Part shown: piece after piece, positions 45,901 to 53,755 of the stretch
Layout: every line of letters begins with the position of its first letter
Numbering within the stretch: the first letter of the stretch is position 1
Assembly (NCBI GenBank): GCA_016888885.1
Contig: CP069437.1
Span: forward strand, 1,054,001 to 1,118,000
DNA from: Faucicola sp902506215
GTDB taxonomy: Bacteria; Pseudomonadota; Gammaproteobacteria; Pseudomonadales; Moraxellaceae
Reading direction: 5' to 3'
Length of the DNA stretch: 64,000 bases
Position numbers and translations under genes: made by a program
The notes under the pieces: generated by a model
Databases searched by the model: none
What the model was told of the DNA's origin: nothing
The model's input: the letters and a program-made list of their open reading frames with translations, nothing else

Positions 45901-47048
45901 GGTGGCTCACCTGGACGCATCACTTTGTAGATTTCAATCAACGCTTCTTCACGGCTCATCGCGGTATCTGCACGCAGTGTATCGGCGATATATGAACCAT
46001 GATCGATATCGTTAGTGAATAAAATATCAAATTCTTTAATACCGCTATTGCTGATTTTGACCAAAGTCTCGTGATCGAGCAATTGGTTAGCGCGTGCAAT
46101 GACTTCATCATCCACAACGATATCTTGTGCCAAAATACGCTCATACAAGTATTCATCAGGCACAGGTAATCTAGTCATACCGGCTTGTTCGATTTTACGA
46201 ATCGCGCGCGCGTTGATACGTTTGCCCTGTTCGACAATCACCTCACCATCCGGTGAAACGATGTCAAACTGCGCCATTTCACCGCGTAAACGCTCAGTGA
46301 CAAGATCGATTTCAAATTGCTCATCACCCTTATACACATGGGTTTTTTCATAAAACGCATCTAAAATTTGTTGCGTATTCATCCCAATGGCATGCAAAAT
46401 CACCGTTGCCAATAATTTACGGCGGCGGTCAATACGAGCAAACACCAAGTCTTTGGCATCAAATTCAAAGTCTAACCATGAACCACGGTAAGGAATAATA
46501 CGCGCGTTATACAGCACTTTACCGCTTGAATGTGATTTGCCTTTGTCATGGTCAAAGAATACCCCTGGTGAACGGTGTAATTGCGATACGATGACACGCT
46601 CAGTACCATTAATCACAAAAGTACCGTTTTCAGTCATCAATGGGATTTCACCCATATACACGCTTTGTTCACGGATATCTTTAATTGCCGCTTTAGCATC
46701 TTTATCTTTAACATCTTTGTCTTTGATGACCAAACGGATTTTGACACGTAATGGCGCTGCATAGGTTGAACCACGTAAAATACATTCGCGCACATCAAAC
46801 TCTGGTGTACCTAGATAGTATTCAACAAATTGTAGCTCGGCATTGCCAGTATGACTTTCAATAGGGAAAATAGAATTAAAAGCGGCTTGTAAACCAATGT
46901 TTTCCCGACCTTTTGGCTTTTTATTTTCTTGCAAAAATTGCTCATACGAGTCAACTTGGATGGCCAATAAGTATGGCACGTCCATGACGGTGGGCAACTT
47001 TGCAAAACTTTTACGAATGCGTTTTTTTTCAGTATACGAGTATGCCAT
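42930..47048 (-). CDS. rpoB: DNA-directed RNA polymerase subunit beta
   Basis: This 1372-aa subunit includes the rifampicin region ([25 protein letters not shown] segments) with wild-type-looking residues. It also has [13 protein letters not shown] and the C-terminal clamp [17 protein letters not shown]. The length is normal for Moraxellaceae. It is separated from rplL by 538 bp that include a terminator-like hairpin. Confidence 0.98.
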   Translation of the reverse strand: [1372 protein letters not shown]

Positions 47049-47586
47049 TAAAAGTCCTTAAACATTCAAAGCGTTAATGCCTACCCATCTATCAATACTT
47101 CAGTGCACTGATACTACTGTGCACTGATAAAGTCACAAATTACCAAATTTCCTGTTGGGAAATTAAATTTTTTGCGCATTTATTAACGATGGAATCTATT
47201 TTTAAAAGATTTGATGACCCAATTTTTACAGTCTTAAGTCACCAACTTACAATCCAACTTCCTAACGGAAATTTTAAAACCTTGCTCAATCAGCGGATAA
47301 GTTAATCATCACAGGATGCATAACCTAATCGGCGATATAATATAAAATCGATACAAACAAAAACTGTAGAGACGACAAAAAGCCAAACACCTTTGGGGTA
47401 TTTAGCTAAAGTTTTTTACGCATTACCAGACTTTCTAACTTGCATGGAACAATTCTGTCCTTGGTGCGTGTGCCATCTTATATTCAATCAGACACGAAAG
47501 GTCAAGAGAATGATTATAATAAAAAAAAGCTATTATTGCAAGTGCAATAATAGCTTTTTGAAGGTTAGAGAACTTAAGTGCGAGAA
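47049..47586 (-). other. 538-bp rplL-rpoB intergenic region
   Basis: No gene is supported. The rplL-proximal end holds a strong hairpin terminator (47524-47559); the rest would be rpoB leader. An 11-bp direct repeat, GTGCACTGATA, occurs at 47103-47113 and 47119-47129 close to the rpoB start. A separate rpoBC promoter probably lies here, but no clear -35/-10 pair stood out. Confidence 0.6.
47524..47559 (-). terminator. Hairpin terminator or attenuator between rplL and rpoB
   Basis: A perfect GC/AT stem of GCTATTATTGC (47529-47539) with GCAATAATAGC (47544-47554) and a 4-nt loop is extended by A/T pairs and followed by eight T on the minus strand. Its position matches the known E. coli rplL-rpoB attenuator, which reduces rpoBC transcription. 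Confidence 0.88.
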
Positions 47587-47958
47587 TTATTTCAATTCTA
47601 CTGATGCGCCTGCTTCTTCTAATTTTTTCTTCAATTCTTCAGCTTCAGCTTTCGCTACGCCTTCTTTAACTGTTTGTGGTGCGCCTTCAACTAGGTCTTT
47701 AGCTTCTTTTAAGCCCAAGCCAGTGATTTCGCGAACTGCTTTAATAACAGCTACTTTCTTGTCGCCAGCGCCAGTTAATACAACGTTGAAGTCGTCTTTT
47801 TCTTCTGCTGCAGGTGCGTCACCGGCTGCTGCAGGTGCTGCTGCTAGTGCAGCGGCTGATACGCCAAATTTTTCTTCCATTGCAGAGATAAGATCTACAA
47901 TTTCCATTACTGATTTTTCAGCGATTGCATCAAGAATTTCTTGGTTAGTTAATGCCAT
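47587..47958 (-). CDS. rplL: 50S ribosomal protein L7/L12
   Basis: This 123-aa stalk protein has an N-terminal dimerisation helix (about 1-30), an Ala-rich hinge (about 36-52) and the globular factor-binding domain (KDDFNVVLTGAGDKKVAVIK onward). It lies 69 bp downstream of rplJ in one transcript. Four to six copies bind the L10 C-terminus. Confidence 0.98.
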   Translation of the reverse strand: MALTNQEILDAIAEKSVMEIVDLISAMEEKFGVSAAALAAAPAAAGDAPAAEEKDDFNVVLTGAGDKKVAVIKAVREITGLGLKEAKDLVEGAPQTVKEGVAKAEAEELKKKLEEAGASVELK

Positions 47959-48027
47959 GATGTGTATTCCTAAATAAGTGAATTTGGTTTAAAAAATGCT
48001 AAGTGTAGCTAAGTTTGCTTAAATAAA

Positions 48028-48537
48028 TTAAGCGGCTTCGCCTTCGCCTTGCATTTTGTCGCGTAATGCTGCCAAAGTACGAACAAATTTGCCTGCAGCG
48101 GCTTCTTTCATCGTACCCATTAAGCGCGCAATCGCTTCGTCGTAAGTTGGTAAGCTTGCTAAACGATCGATATCTTTAGCAGCGATAAACTCGCCTTCAA
48201 AAGCTGCACCTTTAATTTCAAACTTATCGTTTGTTTTAGCAAATTCTTTGAACAAACGTGCCGCAGCACCTGGATGTTCAGTTGAGAATGCGATAAGTGT
48301 TGGACCTACAAATACGTCATTTAACACAGTGTAGTTAGTGTCTTCTAACGCACGACGTAATAAAGTATTACGCACGATACGCATATCAACACCCGCTGCA
48401 CGAGCTTCTTTACGTAGCTGGGTCATTTTACCTACTGTCACGCCACGAGCATCGGCAACAACAGCAGAAAGGGCACCTTTGGCAGATTCACTTACTTCAG
48501 CAACAATCGCTTGTTTGTCTTGAAGATTTAATGCCAT
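48028..48537 (-). CDS. rplJ: 50S ribosomal protein L10
   Basis: This 169-aa stalk base protein (MALNLQDKQAIVAEVSESAK) anchors L7/L12 dimers through its C-terminal helix. The GVTVGKMTQLRKEARAAGVD segment is the RNA-binding part. In relatives the L10-L12 complex represses its own mRNA leader, and a structured leader region precedes it here. Confidence 0.97.
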   Translation of the reverse strand: MALNLQDKQAIVAEVSESAKGALSAVVADARGVTVGKMTQLRKEARAAGVDMRIVRNTLLRRALEDTNYTVLNDVFVGPTLIAFSTEHPGAAARLFKEFAKTNDKFEIKGAAFEGEFIAAKDIDRLASLPTYDEAIARLMGTMKEAAAGKFVRTLAALRDKMQGEGEAA

Positions 48538-48835
48538 GGGTTGTCTCCATATTATCAGTTACCTAGTTATGATTAACTTAGGGCACCAATAAACCTAGTT
48601 AATATAATAAGTTAAAGTACAACTTATTATCACTCCGATACGGTGGCAGTCAATGATAAATTAAACTGCCATCCCGTCTGCGTAGGCTGTGAAAAACTTT
48701 CACAATTAAACTATTTACGATTAAACCAATAGAATTATGATTAAACCAATAGAACCTACGGTCTTAGACAGCACAACCCGTTTGTGCTGAACTAAATTTA
48801 AAATATGTTAAAAATCTACCATTAAGCGTTAACGA
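48538..48835 (-). promoter_or_regulatory. rplJ leader region (probable L10-binding leader RNA)
   Basis: The 298 bp between rplA and rplJ have no gene. On the minus strand they hold a paired region around CAGCCTACGCAGACGG and GGCAGTTTAA...GACTGCC, with short self-complementary arms, as in L10 leader autoregulation. A duplicated TAATTCTATTGGTTTAAT-like stretch is also present. The assignment rests on position and structure. Confidence 0.55.
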
Positions 48836-49534
48836 TTAGGCATTGCGATAAGGAACTGCATCTAAGCTGATGCCAGGACCCATCGTGCTTGATAAGGTGA
48901 TTTTCTTGATGTAAATACCTTTTGAGGTCGCAGGTTTTGCTTTTTTCAAATCAGCGATTAATGCAGACGCATTTTGCTCGATTTGTTCGGCGCTAAAGCC
49001 TACTTGACCAATCGTGGTATGGATAATACCTGCTTTATCAACACGGTAAGTTGCCTGACCTGCTTTAGTGTTTTTAACCGCTTCAGCAACGTTAGGAGTA
49101 ACTGTACCTACTTTAGGGTTTGGCATTAAGCCACGTGGACCTAAAATTGTACCTAATTGACCGACAACGCGCATTGCATCAGGCGACGCAATTACAACAT
49201 CAAAGTCCATGTTACCCGCTTTGATGCTTTCTGCTAGGTCTTCAAAACCTACGATATCGGCACCCGCTTCTTTTGCGGCATCAGCTGCTGCGCCTTGGGC
49301 AAATACGGCAACGCGTTTGGTTTTACCGGTACCTGCAGGTAGGTTGGTAGCACCACGAACCACTTGGTCAGATTTACGTGGGTCAACGCCTAGATTGATA
49401 GCAATATCGATTGACTCTTTGAATTTTGCAGGTGGTAATTTATTTAGGATTTCCACCGCTTCAGTCAATGTGTATTGTTTGTTCGCATCATAGCTTTCAG
49501 CGATTGCTTTTTGACGTTTAGTTAATTTAGCCAT
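48836..49534 (-). CDS. rplA: 50S ribosomal protein L1
   Basis: This 232-aa L1 protein carries the family signature region around SPDAMRVVGQLGTILGPRGL and KIDFVVIA-like strands. It binds 23S rRNA at the E-site stalk and in E. coli represses the rplKA mRNA. Its ATG directly follows the rplK stop with no gap. Confidence 0.98.
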   Translation of the reverse strand: MAKLTKRQKAIAESYDANKQYTLTEAVEILNKLPPAKFKESIDIAINLGVDPRKSDQVVRGATNLPAGTGKTKRVAVFAQGAAADAAKEAGADIVGFEDLAESIKAGNMDFDVVIASPDAMRVVGQLGTILGPRGLMPNPKVGTVTPNVAEAVKNTKAGQATYRVDKAGIIHTTIGQVGFSAEQIEQNASALIADLKKAKPATSKGIYIKKITLSSTMGPGISLDAVPYRNA

Positions 49535-49966
49535 TTACACGCCCTCCACATCAATACCCATTGAGCGAGCAGTACCCGCCAATGTGCGAACCGCAGCTTC
49601 TAAGTCAGCAGCAGTTAAATCAGCATTCTTAGTGTTAGCAATTTCTTCTAACTGTGCACGGTCGACTTTACCTACTTTAGTTTTGTTCGGTACGCCTGAA
49701 CCTTTAGCAGCACCTGCAGCTTTGCGAATTAAGAACGCCGCTGGTGGTGATTTCATGATGAAGGTGAACGATTTGTCGTTGTAAACAGTGATTTCAACGG
49801 GAACAGGTAGACCTGGTTCCATGCTAGAAGTAGCTGCGTTGAACTCTTTACAGAATGCCATGATGTTCACACCTTTTTGACCCAATGCTGGACCAATAGG
49901 TGGTGATGGATTAGCTTTACCAGCTGGCACTTGTAGTTTGATGTAACCATCAATCTTTTTAGCCAT
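49535..49966 (-). CDS. rplK: 50S ribosomal protein L11
   Basis: This 143-aa protein of the GTPase-associated centre has an N-terminal thiostrepton-site domain (KLQVPAGKANPSPPIGPALG) and a C-terminal rRNA-binding domain. It opens the rplKA unit; CAGGAG precedes the ATG. A promoter about 110-140 nt upstream is visible. Confidence 0.98.
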   Translation of the reverse strand: MAKKIDGYIKLQVPAGKANPSPPIGPALGQKGVNIMAFCKEFNAATSSMEPGLPVPVEITVYNDKSFTFIMKSPPAAFLIRKAAGAAKGSGVPNKTKVGKVDRAQLEEIANTKNADLTAADLEAAVRTLAGTARSMGIDVEGV

Positions 49967-50077
49967 GATAGACTCCTGTTATGGGTAATAGCGCTAGACT
50001 CCCATTCATCGAATGGCTATCTGGCTCCCCGGGTGATATTGTCAATCTTGCAGACAACAGAAAAAATAAAGTGCCAT

Positions 50078-50105
50078 ATTATAAGCGAATTTTTACCCAG
50101 GTAAA
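50078..50105 (-). promoter_or_regulatory. Candidate promoter of rplKA
   Basis: On the minus strand -35-like TTTACC (50100-50105), a 16-bp spacer and -10 TATAAT (50078-50083) lie about 112 nt upstream of rplK. The leader then contains a 6-bp hairpin CCATTC/GAATGG. Confidence 0.6.
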
Positions 50106-50180
50106 GCAAAAATTGCTAAATTTGGCACTTAGTTACAATTTTAGGGTCAAAAACCCATAAAAAAGAAAAGCTATCAAAAA

Positions 50181-50711
50181 TTAGTTAATTTTTTCTACTT
50201 GCTTAAATTCTAGCTCAACCGGTGTTGGACGGTTAAAGACATTGACCGTTAACTGTAAGCGTGATTTTTCGTAATCCACTTTTTCTACCAAGCCTCTAAA
50301 CTCGGTAAACGGACCATCGATGACCAACACTTCCTCACCTGGCTCAAATAAGGTTTTTGGACGCGGTTTATTTTCGTTGGTGTTTAAACGATTTAAAATG
50401 GTATCGGCTTCTTTTGGGGTAATGGGTGCAGGATTTTCTGGCGTACCGCCAATAAAACCCATCACACGTGGACAGTCTTTCACTAAGTGCCATGTGTTGT
50501 CGTTCATATCCATTTCAATCAATACGTAACCTGGGAAGAATTTACGCTCAGATTTGCGTTTTTTGCCATCCCGCATTTCGATAACTTCTTCGGTTGGGAC
50601 GAGTACTTGACCAAACGATTCTTTGTATTCGCTGCGATTGATACGTTCAATCAATGAACGCTGCACTTGTTTTTCAAAGCCTGAAAATGCTTGTACGATA
50701 TACCAACGCAT
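50181..50711 (-). CDS. nusG: Transcription termination/antitermination protein NusG
   Basis: This 176-aa protein couples RNA polymerase to ribosomes and Rho. The NGN domain begins MRWYIVQAFSGFEKQVQRSL, and the KOW domain has EPGEEVLVIDGPFTEFRGLVE. It lies 139 bp after secE with a terminator-like hairpin between, so its level may be set separately from secE. Confidence 0.98.
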   Translation of the reverse strand: MRWYIVQAFSGFEKQVQRSLIERINRSEYKESFGQVLVPTEEVIEMRDGKKRKSERKFFPGYVLIEMDMNDNTWHLVKDCPRVMGFIGGTPENPAPITPKEADTILNRLNTNENKPRPKTLFEPGEEVLVIDGPFTEFRGLVEKVDYEKSRLQLTVNVFNRPTPVELEFKQVEKIN

Positions 50712-50806
50712 GGATAATCTTCCTCTAATTCATTGCTAAACACATCGCCTACTATACCAAAGATGAGCAATGCAGGTAAAATATTGATATTGCTAGATAG
50801 ATAAAA

Positions 50807-50822
50807 ACCCACAGATGTGGGT
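50807..50822 (-). terminator. Short hairpin with T-run in the secE-nusG gap
   Basis: ACCCACA/TGTGGGT (50807-50813 with 50816-50822), likely paired over six to seven bases, is followed on the minus strand by TTTTTAT. It lies 29 nt past the secE stop and may cause partial termination before nusG. Confidence 0.7.
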
Positions 50823-50850
50823 CAAATAAAAGGGTTTGGCTAAATTTTTG

Positions 50851-51318
50851 CTATTGACCAATGACGTATTGAATCAACTGGCTAAATACGGTATCTAATA
50901 ACCACACAATAAAGGCCAATATTCCAGCCACTACCGCAACTTGCCAAGTGTATTCAAGGGTTTCTTGTTTGCTCGGCCAAGTCACACGGCGCAATTCAAC
51001 GCGGGAATCTTGCAACAGTGTTTTAAAAGCACTGCCTTGGTTGGTCAATGCTAGTGCCAATAATGCAGCAATGATTAATCCAGCAATAACAGCCACGCGC
51101 GTCCATAAACTGCTAGCGGGTTGCCAATATGCGGGTAAATATTGATTAACTAAAGTTGCGCTGATTAATGCGACAAAAGCAAAAATCCACAGGGCAAAAT
51201 CTTTAGGGGAGTGTCGTTTGGCAATCTCAATAGCAGCAGGTTCGTGGACAACCACTTTTTCACCAGACATCCTTTTGCCATTGAGCTCTGCTAGTTTGTT
51301 CTCTAGCATTTGTTTCAT
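50851..51318 (-). CDS. secE: Preprotein translocase subunit SecE
   Basis: This 155-aa, three-helix form (as in E. coli, 127 aa, but longer) clamps SecY in the Sec translocon. A cytoplasmic N-terminus of about 38 residues precedes helices near 40-57, 72-95 and 125-150. The conserved SecE box is ELRRVTWPSKQETLEYT. It lies directly downstream of tRNA-Trp. Confidence 0.95.
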   Translation of the reverse strand: MKQMLENKLAELNGKRMSGEKVVVHEPAAIEIAKRHSPKDFALWIFAFVALISATLVNQYLPAYWQPASSLWTRVAVIAGLIIAALLALALTNQGSAFKTLLQDSRVELRRVTWPSKQETLEYTWQVAVVAGILAFIVWLLDTVFSQLIQYVIGQ

Positions 51319-51391
51319 AAGGCTGCCCTGTCTATCATTAAAACGTATTTTATTATTAGAATACAGCGTATACGCTAACCTAACTAAAATG

Positions 51392-51467
51392 TGGCAGGCG
51401 ATGAGGGACTCGAACCCCCAACATTCGGTTTTGGAGACCGACGCTCTACCAATTGAACTAATCGCCT
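51392..51467 (-). tRNA. tRNA-Trp(CCA)
   Basis: Acceptor AGGCGAT/ATCGCCT with discriminator G, anticodon loop CTCCAAA giving anticodon CCA, and encoded 3' CCA are visible. It lies 73 bp upstream of secE on the same strand, the order seen in Acinetobacter and Pseudomonas. Confidence 0.96.
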
Positions 51468-51482
51468 ATGTTGAGTTTGAGT

Positions 51483-51510
51483 ATTATAGCGAGTTTTTTT
51501 TTGAATGCAA
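51483..51510 (-). promoter_or_regulatory. Promoter of tRNA-Trp (and probably secE)
   Basis: On the minus strand -35 TTGCAT (51505-51510), a 16-bp A-rich spacer and a perfect -10 TATAAT (51483-51488) lie 16 nt upstream of the tRNA 5' end. Confidence 0.7.
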
Positions 51511-51540
51511 CACTTTCTACAGTTTTTTGCGATTTTAATC

Positions 51541-52086
51541 TTAGCCTAGCACCGCTAATATTTTGCGGCGTAAAAGCGCAGCGTCCGGCATGGCTTCCCC
51601 ATCGATTCGTAATATCGAAATGCCTGCGCTCAACAGCGCTTTGTCTTTTTTTTCATCTTGCTGCTGACGGCGGCGAGTGTTATGCGTCCAGTCGTCTAAT
51701 TCAATTGCCAATAGTACGGTTTGCTTGTCTTGATCGACTAGCACATAGTCAACACTCATACGACAAATACGATTAAACCAAAAGCCTTGGTCAGTATCGT
51801 CATCGTCATTTGGCATGATAATACGTGATAGCTGTACTTGCCCAAAAATAATCAGCTCAGGCACCGCCTGCTGCAAGCGATTAAAAAATATCACTTCGGT
51901 CGGCGTCATGATCGGCATCGGCTCAAACGGCCATACCGCTAATTCATCTCCCCGAACCGGCTTAATAACCTCTTCACGGCTACTGCCATTACTACGAAAG
52001 GCAAATACTAACAGAATAAACACCACAAACGCTAACACTAACACTAACACTAACACTAACACTAAAAAGATTGTCACACTAACCAC
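51541..52086 (-). CDS. DUF2726 domain-containing membrane protein
   Basis: This 181-aa protein has one N-terminal membrane helix made of Leu-Val repeats (about 5-29) and a C-terminal DUF2726 domain. The segment CRMSVDYVLVDQDKQTVLLAIELDD looks like a PD-(D/E)XK-type nuclease core, with D in VDYVLVD and E-x-D in AIELDD, followed by a basic RRRQQQDEKKDKAL helix. Its function is unknown. The helix is encoded by a hexanucleotide repeat. Confidence 0.78.
   Translation of the reverse strand: MVSVTIFLVLVLVLVLVLAFVVFILLVFAFRSNGSSREEVIKPVRGDELAVWPFEPMPIMTPTEVIFFNRLQQAVPELIIFGQVQLSRIIMPNDDDDTDQGFWFNRICRMSVDYVLVDQDKQTVLLAIELDDWTHNTRRRQQQDEKKDKALLSAGISILRIDGEAMPDAALLRRKILAVLG
52031..52066. repeat. Hexanucleotide repeat ACTAAC (about six units)
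   Basis: One GCTAAC, four exact ACTAAC units and a final ACTAAA are tandemly arranged and encode Leu-Val pairs of the membrane helix of the DUF2726 protein. Slippage would change helix length by two residues per unit without changing frame. Confidence 0.85.
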
Positions 52087-52162
52087 ACACTCATATCTAT
52101 AGGATAACTACCACAAGGCAGCATTATTCCTCTATTGGGTGATTTTCACAAGCGTATAAACA

Positions 52163-52192
52163 AATAATACGACACAAAATGTCGCATTATTT
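52163..52192 (-). terminator. Possible terminator of the folC-SPOR transcript
   Basis: A 12-bp hairpin with one mismatch (AATAATACGACA against TGTCGCATTATT) lies 70 nt past the LysM-SPOR stop. The T-run on the minus strand is weak (TTGTTT). Confidence 0.4.
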
Positions 52193-52261
52193 AGATAGTT
52201 TTGCGTTGCTTGGGTGGTTTCGCCTTATTTGGATAATTTGGCTTTAAAAGGTCAAATAGGT

Positions 52262-53593
52262 TTACCAGTACAGTACCCAGCCGCTATTGACATCCACACG
52301 GCTATCGTTATTAAGCTTGTCTTTGAGCGCCAAGGCAGCGACTTTGCCTTTTTCTGGACCTACGACAATACGTACCCCTTTACTCGTTTGGGTGGTTTTG
52401 ACTTTATAGCCTGCCGCTTGTAATTTTTGGGTGATTTCACTGGCTTTCTTTTGGTCGGTTGCCAATGCAACTTGCACCCCAAACGTACCTTTAACATCAG
52501 TTTGTTTCACCGTCTGACGCGCCTGCCTTAAATTATCTTGTGCCGCTTGGAATGCTTGTTTTTTCTGGGCTTGTTGCTGAGCTTCTAATTTTTTCTGGGC
52601 GATTTCTTGTTGACGTTTTTGCTCTTTTAACTGCGCTTCTTGCTTTTTACGGGCGATTTCCTGCTGTTTTTGCTGCTCTTTTTGCGCGGCTTCTTGTTTT
52701 TTACGGGCGACTTCTTGCTGCTGCTGCAGTAGCGCCTGTTGCTTTTTTTGTTCAGCTTCTTGCTTTTTGCGAGCAATCTCATTTTGACGTTGTTGCTCTC
52801 GCGCTTGAGTTTGTTGGGTAATACGGCTGACTTGTGCCGCAGTCGGGATGTTGATAGTTTGCCCGACACGTAAGCTGCTGCTGGTGTTGAGATTATTGAC
52901 GCTTGCCAATACGTCGACTGGCACGTTGTAGCGACGTGATAACCCTATCAACCCCTCGCCTGCCTTGACTTGATAGGCACCAGGATTATTAGGGGTTGTT
53001 TTTGCCACGGGCTGCGGCTGTGCAACGACGGGTGCTGTCACCGTGGGCTTTGCTGTAGCTACGATTTGTGCAGTATTTTGGGTTTTCGCAGCGTTTTGGG
53101 TCTGTGCGGTATTTTGTACGGTATTGGGTACTGCAGCTTGCGTTTGTGGTGGTGCGGCGGCCGTGTCAACGGGTCGGGGCTTTACCACAGGTTGAGTAAT
53201 CGCGGTTACTGAGCTGGCAACCACCGAATTGGTATTGGCGGCATTTTTGTTGGCATACAGTTGATTTTCAGCACGGCTACGCGCCAAAGCTTCGGCTTCA
53301 ATCCGCTGTTGCTCGGTCATGTATTGCTGGGCTTGTTGTTCTTGCGCAGCGACCCGTTGCTCCCGTTCTTTTTGTTTTTGTGCCAGTAAATTTTTTTCGG
53401 TTGCGACATCGGCGGTGAGTGGCTCGTTGCTGATTGCAGATTGGTTATCTGTCGTGGGTTTAGCGATAACTTGTTGGCTATTGGCTGCAGGGTTGGCAGG
53501 CGTGTTCAAGACTTGGTGCATAGTGGCATATAACAACACGCTACCGCCTAACAATACCGTTGTACCCAATAATGCTTGCTTAGAAAATTTCAT
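52262..53593 (-). CDS. LysM and SPOR domain cell-envelope protein
   Basis: This 443-aa protein has an N-terminal membrane anchor (about 6-27: ALLGTTVLLGGSVLLYA) and a disordered Gln/Ala/Pro-rich segment. One LysM domain (about 207-251, YQVKAGEGLIGLSRRYNVPV) follows, then a long Gln/Lys-rich coiled coil with 12-residue repeats (QKKQEAARKKQ-type, about 260-355). A C-terminal SPOR domain comes last (FGVQVALATDQKKASEIT onward). Both ends would contact peptidoglycan, so a septal or envelope spacer role is likely (DedD-like neighbourhood after folC). Confidence 0.82.
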   Translation of the reverse strand: MKFSKQALLGTTVLLGGSVLLYATMHQVLNTPANPAANSQQVIAKPTTDNQSAISNEPLTADVATEKNLLAQKQKEREQRVAAQEQQAQQYMTEQQRIEAEALARSRAENQLYANKNAANTNSVVASSVTAITQPVVKPRPVDTAAAPPQTQAAVPNTVQNTAQTQNAAKTQNTAQIVATAKPTVTAPVVAQPQPVAKTTPNNPGAYQVKAGEGLIGLSRRYNVPVDVLASVNNLNTSSSLRVGQTINIPTAAQVSRITQQTQAREQQRQNEIARKKQEAEQKKQQALLQQQQEVARKKQEAAQKEQQKQQEIARKKQEAQLKEQKRQQEIAQKKLEAQQQAQKKQAFQAAQDNLRQARQTVKQTDVKGTFGVQVALATDQKKASEITQKLQAAGYKVKTTQTSKGVRIVVGPEKGKVAALALKDKLNNDSRVDVNSGWVLYW

Positions 53594-53755
53594 GCCAATT
53601 ACCCTAGTTTATGTGTCTTGATAAATGATTTTTTCAACTTATAAAAATCAACGAATTTTGACTAATCATAGCAAAATTCGCGTTAGCAGTTTTCACCATT
53701 ATTGAGATATTAACTGAAAATTTTGAAAAGTAAAATCATTTGACGCACAAATTCG

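Noticed and set aside
47393..47977. Long plus-strand open frame across rplL
   Set aside because: It is antisense to rplL and covers its terminator; the protein is Ala/Ser low-complexity, the typical shadow of a ribosomal gene.
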